Counted from the first letter of the stretch, positions 9,538-18,596 are shown. The stretch is DNA of 64,000 bases from Prevotella nigrescens (GCF_031191185.1 NZ_CP133465.1:1918001-1982000), one strand, 5' to 3'. The notes: generated from the letters alone by a model not told the origin. Made by a program: numbers and translations.

Positions 9538-9554
9538 TTGGTTGGCTCAACCAA
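9538..9554 (-). promoter_or_regulatory. Hairpin in the degP 5' leader
   Basis: TTGGTTG (9538-9544) and CAACCAA (9548-9554) form a perfect 7-bp stem with a 3-nt loop, about 95 nt before the degP start and downstream of the likely -7 box. No T-run follows, so it is a leader structure or operator rather than a terminator. The spacer 9444-9768 holds this, the degP promoter and the lemA terminator, and no gene. Confidence 0.35.
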
Positions 9555-9587
9555 TTCTTTTAGTCATTTTAGCCGTGAAAGCGTATG

Positions 9588-9595
9588 CAAATATA
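9588..9595 (-). promoter_or_regulatory. Probable degP -7 box
   Basis: Reads TATATTTG on the minus strand, a full match to TAnnTTTG. No convincing TTTG is seen 19-21 nt upstream. Confidence 0.45.
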
Positions 9596-9729
9596 AGCCC
9601 AAATTATGGAAATGTGCTAATCTGTCAGTTTTCTTTATCCGTATTTAACAATTACAAAAGCCAACTTAACCAATGTTCATTAGATTCGTAGTAATTTTTA
9701 CATTCATTCAATGTAACGTCTATCATAGA

Positions 9730-9761
9730 AAAAAAGAGCTAAACCTCGACAGGCTTAGCTC
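9730..9761 (-). terminator. Rho-independent terminator after lemA
   Basis: Arms GAGCTAAACCT (9736-9746) and AGGCTTAGCTC (9751-9761) pair over 11 positions with one mismatch and a 4-nt loop. On the minus strand the stem is followed by six T (9730-9735), the classic intrinsic-terminator form, just 8 nt past the lemA stop. Confidence 0.85.
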
Positions 9762-9768
9762 CTAAGAC

Positions 9769-10353
9769 TTAAATATCCAGGTCTGGTGCTTTCTCTGTAC
9801 CTTCAGCAGCAGCAAACTTTGTCATCTTATCGAAACCAAACACACCAGCCAACAAAGAATTAGGAAAGTGTCTGACTGTCTGATTGTATGCTTGCACAGA
9901 CTCATTGTATTTCTTGCGCGCTTCGTTTATACGGTTTTCTGTTCCTTCTTCCTGAACTTGTAAAGCTTTAAAGTTCTCTCTTGCTTTCAGTTCGGGATAC
10001 GCTTCTGCCACAGCTATCAGACGAGAGAAAGCCTGCGCCACTTGATTCTGTGCTGCTTCAAACTGTTTCATCTTCTCGGGTGTCAAATTGTCAGCATCAA
10101 GATGAACTTGCGTTGCAGCATTGCGTGCCTTTGTTACAGCATCGAAGGTCTCTCTCTCATGCTTCGCATATGCTTTCACTATCTTTACCAATTGTGGCAT
10201 CATGTCGGCTCTACGCTGATATTGTGCCTCAACATTACTAAGAGCAGTTGTTGCAGCCTCTTGCTTGTCCACCATTCCATTATAACCAGAAAAGGCCCAT
10301 AAGCCTATAATAACTACAATCGCTATTACAATTAAAAGTGCTTTATTCTTCAT
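9769..10353 (-). CDS. lemA: LemA family membrane protein
   Basis: A 194-residue protein. An N-terminal membrane anchor (residues about 5-22) is followed by the LemA helical bundle: EAATTALSNVEAQYQRRADMMPQLV is the usual family opening, with the YNxxVQxYNxxVRxFPNSL motif near 150-170 (here YNESVQAYNQTVRHFPNS). Family function is not settled; it is found in envelope stress and membrane contexts. It lies 48 nt downstream of the TPM-domain gene on the same strand, a pairing common across bacteria, and ends at an intrinsic terminator. Confidence 0.9.
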   Translation of the reverse strand: MKNKALLIVIAIVVIIGLWAFSGYNGMVDKQEAATTALSNVEAQYQRRADMMPQLVKIVKAYAKHERETFDAVTKARNAATQVHLDADNLTPEKMKQFEAAQNQVAQAFSRLIAVAEAYPELKARENFKALQVQEEGTENRINEARKKYNESVQAYNQTVRHFPNSLLAGVFGFDKMTKFAAAEGTEKAPDLDI

Positions 10354-10401
10354 ATCTTTTCATTTTAAATATTATTTCTTCCACCTTATTTATTATATAT
10401 A

Positions 10402-11154
10402 CTACCAGCCGCCACCAGCACCACCGCCGCCAAAGCTGCCGCCACCGAAACTGCCGCCAAAGTGTCGGTCGTTCATGTGTCCAGGATTACCCCAGAAAAT
10501 GAAAGGGCCATCACCACGGTTTCTACCTCCACGACCATTATTATTTTTACCTTTTACCGACCATATTACCCAGAAGAACACGACAGCACAAACAATGCTA
10601 ATTGCAATGGCGCCATCGGCATCATCTTCTTTCTTTTCAAGTCCAGTGGTTCCCGTCTTAAACTTAGTGTAGATGGCTTTTGCAGTAGACAGCATTGCCT
10701 CGTCCACATCGCCATTGCGCATATTCCGCACAATGCAGGCTCGGGCAATGTCGTCGCAATCCACATCAGTCAAGTCTCCTTCCAATCCTTCGCCTGGTGC
10801 AATAAAGTATTTTCTATCGTCTACTGCAACCACAACCACCAGTCCTCTGTCAGACTTCCTATCGCCTACCCCATATTTATTGCCAATATCTTGTGCGACA
10901 CGGAAAGGATCACCATTCTCTACGTGTGGCACAACAGCAAACACGGTTTGGATACCAGCTTCTTTCTCTAACCTGGCAATATAATAATTGGTAGAGTCGC
11001 GCATGGCATCAGACATCAACCCTTCAGGGTCGCAAACATATTGCCTTGCGTCTTTAAGATGTACCATTGGTATATTGTTGGCATTCCAGTCTTCTGCTAC
11101 TGCTTGGAAAGTAAATAGAAGAGAAAAGAATAATATAACTGTCGCTCTGTTCAT
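10402..11154 (-). CDS. TPM-domain protein (YgcG-like), membrane anchored
   Basis: I start this 250-residue protein at the ATG at 11154, because the next 20 residues are a normal signal peptide and a -7 box (TATCTTTG on the minus strand) ends only 5 nt before it. The more upstream in-frame start would overlap the promoter. Residues about 30-165 form a TPM domain (ARQYVCDPEGLMSDAM..., GNKYGVGDRKSDRGLVVVVAVDDRKYFIAPGEGLEG). A transmembrane helix (near 185-205) follows, then a Gly-rich tail (SFGGGSFGGGGAGGGW). TPM domains are linked to photosystem repair or phosphatase-like roles in other organisms; the bacterial role is unclear. It is followed by lemA. Confidence 0.85.
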   Translation of the reverse strand: MNRATVILFFSLLFTFQAVAEDWNANNIPMVHLKDARQYVCDPEGLMSDAMRDSTNYYIARLEKEAGIQTVFAVVPHVENGDPFRVAQDIGNKYGVGDRKSDRGLVVVVAVDDRKYFIAPGEGLEGDLTDVDCDDIARACIVRNMRNGDVDEAMLSTAKAIYTKFKTGTTGLEKKEDDADGAIAISIVCAVVFFWVIWSVKGKNNNGRGGRNRGDGPFIFWGNPGHMNDRHFGGSFGGGSFGGGGAGGGW

Positions 11155-11159
11155 GTGTG

Positions 11160-11188
11160 CAAAGATAGCAAAAAAGATTGAAAGCAAA
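11160..11188 (-). promoter_or_regulatory. Promoter of the TPM-lemA operon
   Basis: On the minus strand a TTTG (11185-11188) lies 17 nt before TATCTTTG (11160-11167). Only CACAC separates the -7 box from the ATG at 11154, so transcription probably begins at or within a few bases of the start codon. Confidence 0.6.
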
Positions 11189-11276
11189 AGACGACTATAA
11201 AGAAAACGTTTGCTTCGCCACAATTCTCGCCTTGCAAGATACTAAATCTTCCATCGGCGACAAACATCATTCTGAC

Positions 11277-11320
11277 GACTGTCGGACCCGCGGAGCACGA
11301 CTGTCGGACTCGTGGGGTAC
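11277..11320. repeat. Two tandem 22-bp GC-rich imperfect repeats
   Basis: Unit 1 (11277-11298) and unit 2 (11299-11320) both begin GACTGTCGGAC and differ at four positions, all of them transitions. They sit in an otherwise AT-rich spacer between divergent genes. The spacer 11155-11801 contains no coding frame I would support. Confidence 0.6.
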
Positions 11321-11511
11321 GAAAGTACATTTCGTCGATATTAACAATTACAGTCCTTGCTTAATGATTTTTAAGTCCTGACTTTCCATGGGGTCTATCA
11401 TTCCAGTATGATTTTCCTACCTGTGTTTAATTATTCAGCAGGTATTACAAACAAGTGTCTATTGGTTCAGTCAATGTAGCAAGAAAGCTATCTCTTCAAA
11501 CCATTAAAAGC

Positions 11512-11553
11512 CAGTTCGCGAACAATCAGAATTTAGTTCGCGAACTGTTTTTT
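11512..11553 (+). terminator. Strong intrinsic terminator with no gene in front of it
   Basis: Arms CAGTTCGCGAAC (11512-11523) and GTTCGCGAACTG (11536-11547) are exact complements with a 12-nt loop, followed by six T (11548-11553). Each arm is itself nearly palindromic (GTTCGCGAAC). The nearest plus-strand gene upstream is at 2.3 kb, or the 52-residue frame at 7.9 kb, so it may end a small RNA or insulate the two divergent units. Confidence 0.65.
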
Positions 11554-11668
11554 AGTCTCCCCAATCAGCGCTTTTTGTGATATAACTTCTCGGATTGCTA
11601 TACGATATGTCACTAATTGCGTCTTTCAGCAAGACTATCCACATTTAATTCAAGATTTATCTAATGTC

Positions 11669-11700
11669 TTTGCATAGATTAAAAAAAATAACTATATTTG
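11669..11700 (+). promoter_or_regulatory. Promoter of the L7/L12-domain exported protein gene
   Basis: TTTG (11669-11672), a 20-nt spacer and TATATTTG (11693-11700) match the Bacteroidetes sigma-ABfr consensus exactly. A leader of roughly 95 nt precedes the ATG at 11802. Confidence 0.8.
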
Positions 11701-11801
11701 TAGCCGAATAGCCAAACAATTAATAATAGTAATCAAACGCCCCAGCCTCAGCAAGGCGTAACTCTTTGAATAAAAGGGGTCATGGAGAGGCATTTTTAGT
11801 A

Positions 11802-13562
11802 ATGAAAAACAATTTACTTAAAAACATGTATGCAGCAATTGTTGCATTGTTTGTTACAGCTTTCGCCCTGCCACAGCAATTGCAGGCTGAAAACTACAAT
11901 CTGTTGATTAATGGAAAGCGAGTAACATCAGAGAACTGTGGCGACCTTACAACCATAGAAGGCGTAAAAGGTAAGGTTGCTTACGACGCTGCAAGCAATG
12001 TGCTTACACTTGAGAACGCTACCATCTCCAGCACTGGAGAGAAGGCTGCAGGCGTTGCACTTTGGAATTCCATTAAGAATCTAACCATTAAGCTTGTTGG
12101 TGAGAACACAATTAAATCGGAAAAGAGTGGGGGTATGGTTAATTACGACAAGCTGACATTCACTGGCACTGGCAAACTCACGATTACTGGTGCAATGTCT
12201 GGCAATGCCGATTACTGCTACGGCGTGCTAAATCCAGGTACAATCACAGTAGACGGTTGCACTATGGAAATCAGCGGTGGTGTGAATGGTATCACCAGCG
12301 GTCGTTGGAAGTTCAATAAATGTAACGTCCGCATAAAAGGCAACGGAAGTGAGAACGATGAATACAAAGGTAGTATGGGAAGGTTGAACTACATTCCCGA
12401 ATTTACTGACTGTAAGATTGTAACTCCTGAAGGTTCAGAATGGAAGAAACTTGAGAAGAGTGGCTATAAGTTCTATTCACTCTTCGCCAACAATAAGGTT
12501 GTTACCGACTGGGTAACCATTAAACCTAATACAGCACCTGAGAAGTATAGTCTGATGATTAATGGAAAGCAAGTAACATCAGAGAACTGTGGAGACTTAA
12601 CGGTTATAGAAGGAGTAAAAGGTAAGGTTGCTTACGATGCTGCAAGCAATGTACTCACGCTTGAGAATGCAACTATTTCTAATACAGCAGACAAGGCAGC
12701 TGGTGTTGCACTTTGGAATTCCATTAAGAACTTAACCATTAAGATTGTTGGTGAGAACTCTATTACATCAGAAAAGAGTGGTGGTATGGTTAACTACGAC
12801 AAGCTGACATTCACCGGTACAGGCAAGCTTAAGGTAACAGGCGCACAGTCTGGCAACGAAGACTATTGCTATGGTGTCCTTAATCATAATACAATCACCG
12901 TAGACGGTGCCACATTAGAAATCAGCGGTGGCGTAAATGGTATTGCCAGTGGTCGCTGGAAGTTCAACAAGTGTAACGTTCGCGTAAAAGGTAACGGAAG
13001 TGAGAACGACGAATACAAAGGTAGTATGGGGCGTTTGAATGTTATTCCAGAGTTTACCGATTGTAAGATTGTATCTCCTGAAGGCACTGTGTGGAAAGAA
13101 CTCAAGAAGAGCGGATACACTTTCCAATCTCTCTTCGGTGCTGATGGTAAGGTTGTAACCGACTGGGTAGCCATTCAACCAAATGACGCGCCTGTAACTT
13201 ATGACCTCGTGTTAGAAGCTGTTGGCGATAGAGAAATTGCAGTTATTGCTATCGTTAAAGACATTACAGGCATGGGCATGATGGCTGTCAAGAAACTTAT
13301 TGCAACTGCTCCTTGCATTATTAAAGAGAACATGACAGAAGCCGATGCCAAAGAAGCAAGAGACAAACTCCTCGCAGTAGGTGCTACTGCCAACATCTAT
13401 CCACACGGAACATGGAAGAAGCCAACTGGTATTAACTTCCAAAACGCAGATACAGCTGCTCAAACTATCTACAACTTACAAGGCATTCGCCTCAACACTA
13501 AGTTGGAGAACTTGCCTGCTGGTGTCTACATTGTAAACGGAAAGAAAGTACTGAAGAAGTAA
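11802..13562 (+). CDS. Exported protein: duplicated repeat domain plus ribosomal L7/L12 C-terminal-like domain and sorting-type tail
   Basis: 586 residues from the ATG at 11802. A TTG 36 nt upstream is in frame, but the ATG gives a clean signal peptide (1-29). Two near-identical domains of about 217 residues follow (about 30-246 and 247-463). Each contains YDAASNVLTLENATIS, SGGMVNYDKLTFTGTGKL and ISGGVNGI, a pattern suggesting a beta-helix fold like carbohydrate-binding Cthe_2159-type domains (inference). Residues about 465-536 align without gaps to the C-terminal domain of ribosomal protein L7/L12: YDLVLEAVG, AVIAIVKDITGMGM, VKKLIATAP and DKLLAVGA match the family landmarks. The end is a short Prevotella-type tail (YNLQGIRL...GVYIVNGKKVLKK), probably for type IX-like sorting. 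Confidence 0.8.
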   Translation: MKNNLLKNMYAAIVALFVTAFALPQQLQAENYNLLINGKRVTSENCGDLTTIEGVKGKVAYDAASNVLTLENATISSTGEKAAGVALWNSIKNLTIKLVGENTIKSEKSGGMVNYDKLTFTGTGKLTITGAMSGNADYCYGVLNPGTITVDGCTMEISGGVNGITSGRWKFNKCNVRIKGNGSENDEYKGSMGRLNYIPEFTDCKIVTPEGSEWKKLEKSGYKFYSLFANNKVVTDWVTIKPNTAPEKYSLMINGKQVTSENCGDLTVIEGVKGKVAYDAASNVLTLENATISNTADKAAGVALWNSIKNLTIKIVGENSITSEKSGGMVNYDKLTFTGTGKLKVTGAQSGNEDYCYGVLNHNTITVDGATLEISGGVNGIASGRWKFNKCNVRVKGNGSENDEYKGSMGRLNVIPEFTDCKIVSPEGTVWKELKKSGYTFQSLFGADGKVVTDWVAIQPNDAPVTYDLVLEAVGDREIAVIAIVKDITGMGMMAVKKLIATAPCIIKENMTEADAKEARDKLLAVGATANIYPHGTWKKPTGINFQNADTAAQTIYNLQGIRLNTKLENLPAGVYIVNGKKVLKK

Positions 13563-13629
13563 ATTCTTTCGTAACCAACATTATATTTACGAGTGGCATG
13601 CTACGCTAAACCACAAGTAATATACATTC

Positions 13630-13690
13630 AAGCATATTCTAAAACTAATCTTTGAACAGTCCCCCCGACAAAGAGTTTTAGAATATGCTT
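13630..13690 (+). terminator. Perfect 17-bp inverted repeat, probable terminator
   Basis: AAGCATATTCTAAAACT (13630-13646) is exactly complementary to 13674-13690, with a 27-nt interior. It follows the preceding gene by 67 nt. The sequence after it is T/A-rich rather than a pure T-run. Confidence 0.65.
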
Positions 13691-13720
13691 TATTATTAAA
13701 CTTAATGAAGGAACTCTGCA

Positions 13721-13732
13721 TCTAACGTTAGA
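13721..13732. promoter_or_regulatory. 12-bp perfect palindrome before the adhesin gene
   Basis: TCTAACGTTAGA lies 22 nt upstream of the ATG at 13755. Position and symmetry suit an operator or an RNA structure near the start, but no regulator is identified. Confidence 0.25.
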
Positions 13733-13754
13733 GCAAATCAACTATTTAAATTAT

Positions 13755-16700
13755 ATGAAAAAAGCATTTACAGGCATCATCTTATTGACATTGCTTATTC
13801 CAACAACCAATATGGCTCAGAAAGCTCATAGATTGATACAACCGAAACGAACACAAACCGAGCAACAACTAACACGAATTACGTCCTCGAAAGAACCTTT
13901 AGTGCTCAAATCTCCACATAAGGGATTGAGAACCATTGACCCCTCTGTTATACTTTGGGGTAATGCAACCATTAATAAAAGATGGGACTATTATTCTTTC
14001 CAACCTAAAAATACCTCTGGTGAGATTAGTTTCACCCAATTAGGTAATCTAAATCAGCGTATAGCAAAGAATGGTGTACAGATTGCCGATGGTAAGTTGT
14101 ATACCGTAGATTTTGAACGCTATGAAAATGCAAGTGGAGAACTAACACTTTATACCTACGATTTAACAACGTGGAAAGGTAGCGGGAAGGTTTACAACGA
14201 CTTTTCACTTGCTGCCATCGAAACTGCACAAGCAAAAGATGGCACAGTATATGGCGAATTTTATAATAGTTCTGCCAGCAATCAACAATACGAACTGGGC
14301 ACTGTAGACTACCGGACACGTAAACGTACCACATTCGGGACAACTTCACGCAAATATGTAGCTATGGGTATAACATCAGATAATCAGCTTTATGGCATCG
14401 CATCCGACGGAATACTATATAAGATTTCTATTACTGATGGTATGGAAACCAGTGTCGGTCCAACGGGTATAGAACTTACTGATGAATATGAAGGACCGTA
14501 TGCACAAACAGGGGAGATAGATCCAAAGGATAATACTTTCTATTGGTACGCACAAGATAAAGATTATAACACAGCTTTATACACAGTTAACTTAACAAGT
14601 GGTGCTGTTACAAAGATTGCCGATTCTGAAACAACCATGTATGGCATGGTAATAGCCCCTACTCCGACCAATATTGATGCACCTGCCACTGTCTCGCAAT
14701 TGTCGGCTCTATTCAGCGGAACTAATCTCAATGGCGTTATAAACTTCGTTCTACCAAACAAGACTGTTAAAGGCGACAATCTGAAAGGTGATGTCAAGTA
14801 TGTTGTTACAGCTAATGGCGCACTATTATTTAATGGAACTGCACAAACAGGGACAACTATCAGTAAGTCGGTTCAATTATCGCATAGTGGCGAATACTGC
14901 TTTGCTGTTACTGCATCGAATGCTAAAGGCGAATCGCCCACAGCTACTCTTAAACAATGGATAGGCTTCGACGAACCTGAAATGGTTGGTAATCCTACAG
15001 CCAATTTAGAGAATGGGACTGTTACCATAAAGTGGACTGCACCTACTGCCGGCACACACCAAGGCACGCTCGGTGCACTAACCTACGATGTAGTTCGCAT
15101 ACAAGGTCACGATACAACCAATGTTGCAACTGGTATTACCAACACAACGTGTACCGATGATTTGTCTGCAGCAGAGCACGCAAGTTATACATACGCTGTC
15201 AGAGCCATTAGCGGAGACGTAAAGGGTTCTCGTTGGGCAAATACAGCACCTATCATAGCAGGTTCGGCAATAGAACCGGACTGGAACTACAAGTTTGAAG
15301 GACAATCTGCACTATCTATATTCAAAATAGTCGATGCAAACAACGATAAGGCTACATGGTGGTGCAATGGTTTCCCTGGTTACGGTGCAATGAGCCATCA
15401 AACCAATGTCAAGAAGAATAGCGACGACTGGCTTATTACCCCTGCTATACATCTTTCTTCCGACCGTGTTTACACTGTAGCGTTTAAAGTGCGCAATGTA
15501 ATGGCCGAGCCTAAGAATACGCTCGAAGTAAAGTGGGGCAAAGGCAACAATGTTGGACAGCTTTCCAATGTCCTGTTAGAAACCTTCACGCCAAAGTTCT
15601 CGGAAACCAAAGGACAATGGCAGGTATGCACTGCCGATATTATTCCCGATGCTACAGGAAATATCTATATCGGTTTCCACGATAACACGACAGCCACCGA
15701 CAAATACCAGATTGCCATCGATAGCATTACCATTACCAAAACAGCTTACGCTACCGCTCCCGATTCTGTAAAGGCACTGACTATTACGCCTGCACAGAAA
15801 GGGGCACTGCAAGCTACTATCAGTTTCATAATTCCAAAGGTTCGTATCAATGGGGCTGCACTCAACCGTGTAGACAGCCTCGTTGTAAGTAGAGACGGTG
15901 TAGACATTGAGCGTATAGACGCAGCAACAATTGGAACACGAATGGAATGGACAGACAAGAATGTTCCTACTGATGGTTTCCACACTTACACTATTACGCC
16001 GTATCTTGATGGACACCCCGGACGCAAGGCTACTATCAGAATGTTTATAGGTACCGACCGTCCGCACAATCCTACAGGCATTACGTTTACCGACCAAGGC
16101 ACAAAACTAAAGGCTGCTTGGAACACTTTCCAATCTGTTGGTGCCAATGGTGGATACCTCGACCCGAAAGATGTTAGCGTAACATTCTACACATTAACGA
16201 AAGGCGATTTCGGTTTTGAATTGGGCGACTCACTAACGACAAGCAAGCCGGGTGAGCTAAGCACGAGCCTGCCCTTCGACCCGAATAAAACTACAATGGA
16301 AGATGGAAAAACTCAAACGCTGGCTTGGTTCGGTGTCAGAGCAAACAATGGCAGTGGAGAGAGCGACTGTGTTACTGCACGCGGCGTGGTTGTTGGCCCG
16401 TGCATTCCGTTGCCTTTCAAAGAGAGCATGGCAAACGGACAGTTAGACAATGGCTTTGCATCGCTCTTAGGCAACGAACAATACAATAGCAGAAAGACGG
16501 CTGCAGCATGGCGTGTTGTAACCGATGCTGCTTCAGACAACGACGGAGGTAGTCTGGTTTGGGCTAACTATACCGAAGAATATGCAGGAAGTGATGTTGC
16601 TTTCACTATAGAGCAAGGCGACGAGACTTCGGTCAATCTACCAAAGGTTGCACTCGCAGGAACAACAAATCCTAAACTCTTCTTCGACCTTTACTCGCTT

Positions 16701-18293
16701 GTTGGCAACGAGTCTACACTGAAGGTATTAATTCAGACACCAGACGGAAAAGATCACATAGCTGCACAGTACGACCTTAGCAAAACAACGCAAGGCGGTT
16801 GGACTAAACAGTCGGTAGATTTGGCACCATATGCAAAAGAGCGATACATTATTGTCAAGTTCGAAGGCACTGCACAAGGCACCAGGGTTATGATTGGAAT
16901 AGACAATATAAACATTATAAATCAGCTCGAACGTAATCTTACGGCTGTGAGTATTGAAACGCCAGAGAACATTGTTGCAGGAAAGAAGGGACAAGTGAAA
17001 GTCGTGGTGAAGAACCAAGGAGCAGCTGATGCCAACAGATACTTCGTTATTCTTTATGCAAACGGAAACCAATGCGACGCGGTGAGCAGAACCAAACAAC
17101 TGCCATCAATGGCAAACGACACCATAACTATGAAGTTGCCTGTTGCCATTAACGAACCTGCCACATCGTTGCAAGTAAAAGCCATGGTAATATACGATGG
17201 CGACATGCTGGTAAGTGACAATGAAACCGAAACAAAGACGGTTAAAGTTGTCCAGTCGCCTTACGGTAGAATAACCGACCTGAAAGCCGAAATGGGTGGC
17301 GAGCATAAGGTTGTACTCACTTGGGGACAACCTGTATTGCCAGAGCCTGTCCGTGTAGACGATGGTTTCGAGAGCTATTCTCCGTTCGCAAAAGATATGT
17401 CGCCGTGGACAATGGTAGATGGCGATAAAGGTATTACAGGCGCACTGCAACCTTCGTCTACATATCCGGGACAGGGCGAGCCTTTCGCATTTACAGCTTT
17501 CAATCCTAACTGGTGGATTGAAGACATGATCAACGTAAACCCTGGATTGGCTCCACACGATGGCAAACAATATGCAGCCGCCGTGTATGCACTTAACGAG
17601 AACCAGAAACTTGTTGCACAAAACAATTGGCTTATATCTCCACGTCTGTCGGGCAGAAAGCAGGAAATAACATTCTACGTAATGAACATTGCAACACGTC
17701 CGGGAGATACCAAATATTTTGAAAGCTTCGACCTGCTTTATTCTACAGAAAGCATCGACACGGCTACATTCGTAAAAATAAAGAGCGAGCAAGCCGACGG
17801 GACTACTGCCTTCAACGAAGGAGCCAACTGGAAGCGTATCACTGTAGAAGTGCCAGAAGGTGCAAAATTTTTCGCCATTCATCACAATACGCCAAAAGGA
17901 AAGGCTTACATATTTGGCATAGACGATATCAGTTATGAGCAAGTAGCTACAGGGGCAGACGACAACATAACAGAATACATCATCTATCGAGACGGAAAGA
18001 AGATTGCCATTGTAAAAGGCAGCCAACACACTTATACCAACAACCGTGTTACGGGTGAACACGTTTACAATGTTACGGCAATATACACTGCAAAGAACGG
18101 AGAAACAAACGAATCCGGTTTCTCTAACGATGCTTCTATCAATACTACTTCCATTGATGCAATAGAAGACACTACCCAGACATTCGATGTAACAACGCTT
18201 AGTGGAGTGAAAGTGCGCACGAAAGCTAAGAATTGCAACGACTTGCAACATGGTGTGTATATTATTAATGGAAAGAAATGTGTAGTGAAATAA
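13755..18293 (+). CDS. Large exported adhesin-like protein with choice-of-anchor J, Fn3-like and CARDB-like domains
   Basis: 1512 residues with a signal peptide (1-21). Residues about 45-310 look like a beta-propeller-type region (repeated LYTVD, TVYGEFY, LYGIASDGILYKI). Fn3-like modules lie near 315-500 and 680-780 (for example TVTIKWTAPTAG). Three choice-of-anchor J/cleaved-adhesin-like regions occur near 509-670 (WWCNGFPGYG, DDWLITPAIHL), 881-1050 and 1199-1395 (FESYSPF, NNWLISPRLSG, GIDDISYE). A CARDB-like domain lies near 1058-1180 (VVVKNQGAADANRY). It ends with GVYIINGKKCVVK, the tail shared with three other exported proteins here. Cleaved-adhesin domains are known from P. gingivalis hemagglutinins, so surface adhesion or host-protein binding is likely. 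Confidence 0.85.
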   Translation: MKKAFTGIILLTLLIPTTNMAQKAHRLIQPKRTQTEQQLTRITSSKEPLVLKSPHKGLRTIDPSVILWGNATINKRWDYYSFQPKNTSGEISFTQLGNLNQRIAKNGVQIADGKLYTVDFERYENASGELTLYTYDLTTWKGSGKVYNDFSLAAIETAQAKDGTVYGEFYNSSASNQQYELGTVDYRTRKRTTFGTTSRKYVAMGITSDNQLYGIASDGILYKISITDGMETSVGPTGIELTDEYEGPYAQTGEIDPKDNTFYWYAQDKDYNTALYTVNLTSGAVTKIADSETTMYGMVIAPTPTNIDAPATVSQLSALFSGTNLNGVINFVLPNKTVKGDNLKGDVKYVVTANGALLFNGTAQTGTTISKSVQLSHSGEYCFAVTASNAKGESPTATLKQWIGFDEPEMVGNPTANLENGTVTIKWTAPTAGTHQGTLGALTYDVVRIQGHDTTNVATGITNTTCTDDLSAAEHASYTYAVRAISGDVKGSRWANTAPIIAGSAIEPDWNYKFEGQSALSIFKIVDANNDKATWWCNGFPGYGAMSHQTNVKKNSDDWLITPAIHLSSDRVYTVAFKVRNVMAEPKNTLEVKWGKGNNVGQLSNVLLETFTPKFSETKGQWQVCTADIIPDATGNIYIGFHDNTTATDKYQIAIDSITITKTAYATAPDSVKALTITPAQKGALQATISFIIPKVRINGAALNRVDSLVVSRDGVDIERIDAATIGTRMEWTDKNVPTDGFHTYTITPYLDGHPGRKATIRMFIGTDRPHNPTGITFTDQGTKLKAAWNTFQSVGANGGYLDPKDVSVTFYTLTKGDFGFELGDSLTTSKPGELSTSLPFDPNKTTMEDGKTQTLAWFGVRANNGSGESDCVTARGVVVGPCIPLPFKESMANGQLDNGFASLLGNEQYNSRKTAAAWRVVTDAASDNDGGSLVWANYTEEYAGSDVAFTIEQGDETSVNLPKVALAGTTNPKLFFDLYSLVGNESTLKVLIQTPDGKDHIAAQYDLSKTTQGGWTKQSVDLAPYAKERYIIVKFEGTAQGTRVMIGIDNINIINQLERNLTAVSIETPENIVAGKKGQVKVVVKNQGAADANRYFVILYANGNQCDAVSRTKQLPSMANDTITMKLPVAINEPATSLQVKAMVIYDGDMLVSDNETETKTVKVVQSPYGRITDLKAEMGGEHKVVLTWGQPVLPEPVRVDDGFESYSPFAKDMSPWTMVDGDKGITGALQPSSTYPGQGEPFAFTAFNPNWWIEDMINVNPGLAPHDGKQYAAAVYALNENQKLVAQNNWLISPRLSGRKQEITFYVMNIATRPGDTKYFESFDLLYSTESIDTATFVKIKSEQADGTTAFNEGANWKRITVEVPEGAKFFAIHHNTPKGKAYIFGIDDISYEQVATGADDNITEYIIYRDGKKIAIVKGSQHTYTNNRVTGEHVYNVTAIYTAKNGETNESGFSNDASINTTSIDAIEDTTQTFDVTTLSGVKVRTKAKNCNDLQHGVYIINGKKCVVK

Positions 18294-18341
18294 ACATGCA
18301 ACCATAGACAGAACGTTTCCATCGTAAGGCTACAATCCAGC

Positions 18342-18378
18342 AGAATGGGCTGATTGCTTCGTGCAGTCAGCCCATTCT
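18342..18378 (+). terminator. Hairpin terminator after the adhesin gene
   Basis: AGAATGGGCTGA (18342-18353) and TCAGCCCATTCT (18367-18378) form a perfect 12-bp stem with a 13-nt loop, followed by TATTT. It lies 49 nt after the stop. Confidence 0.8.
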
Positions 18379-18596
18379 TATTTCACTTGTATCCTATCTG
18401 TATTAAAAAAAAGCTGAACACGACAAAACTAATGTCAGTTCGATGAAATTAAAATGATACAAAAGGTAGTTGTCCCAGTATAACTACTATTCCAAATAAA
18501 CATCGTTTATTTACTTGTTGATTGATATGGCTTCTCGTAATCTTATCCTCTTTAATAAGTTTGTTGTATGCCATTGCACCATATAATTCCATAATA

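Noticed and set aside
17106..18305. 399-codon open frame on the minus strand under the adhesin gene
   Set aside because: Shadow of the real plus-strand gene, which has a signal peptide, domain motifs and a sorting tail; the antisense frame is Cys/Tyr-rich without motifs.
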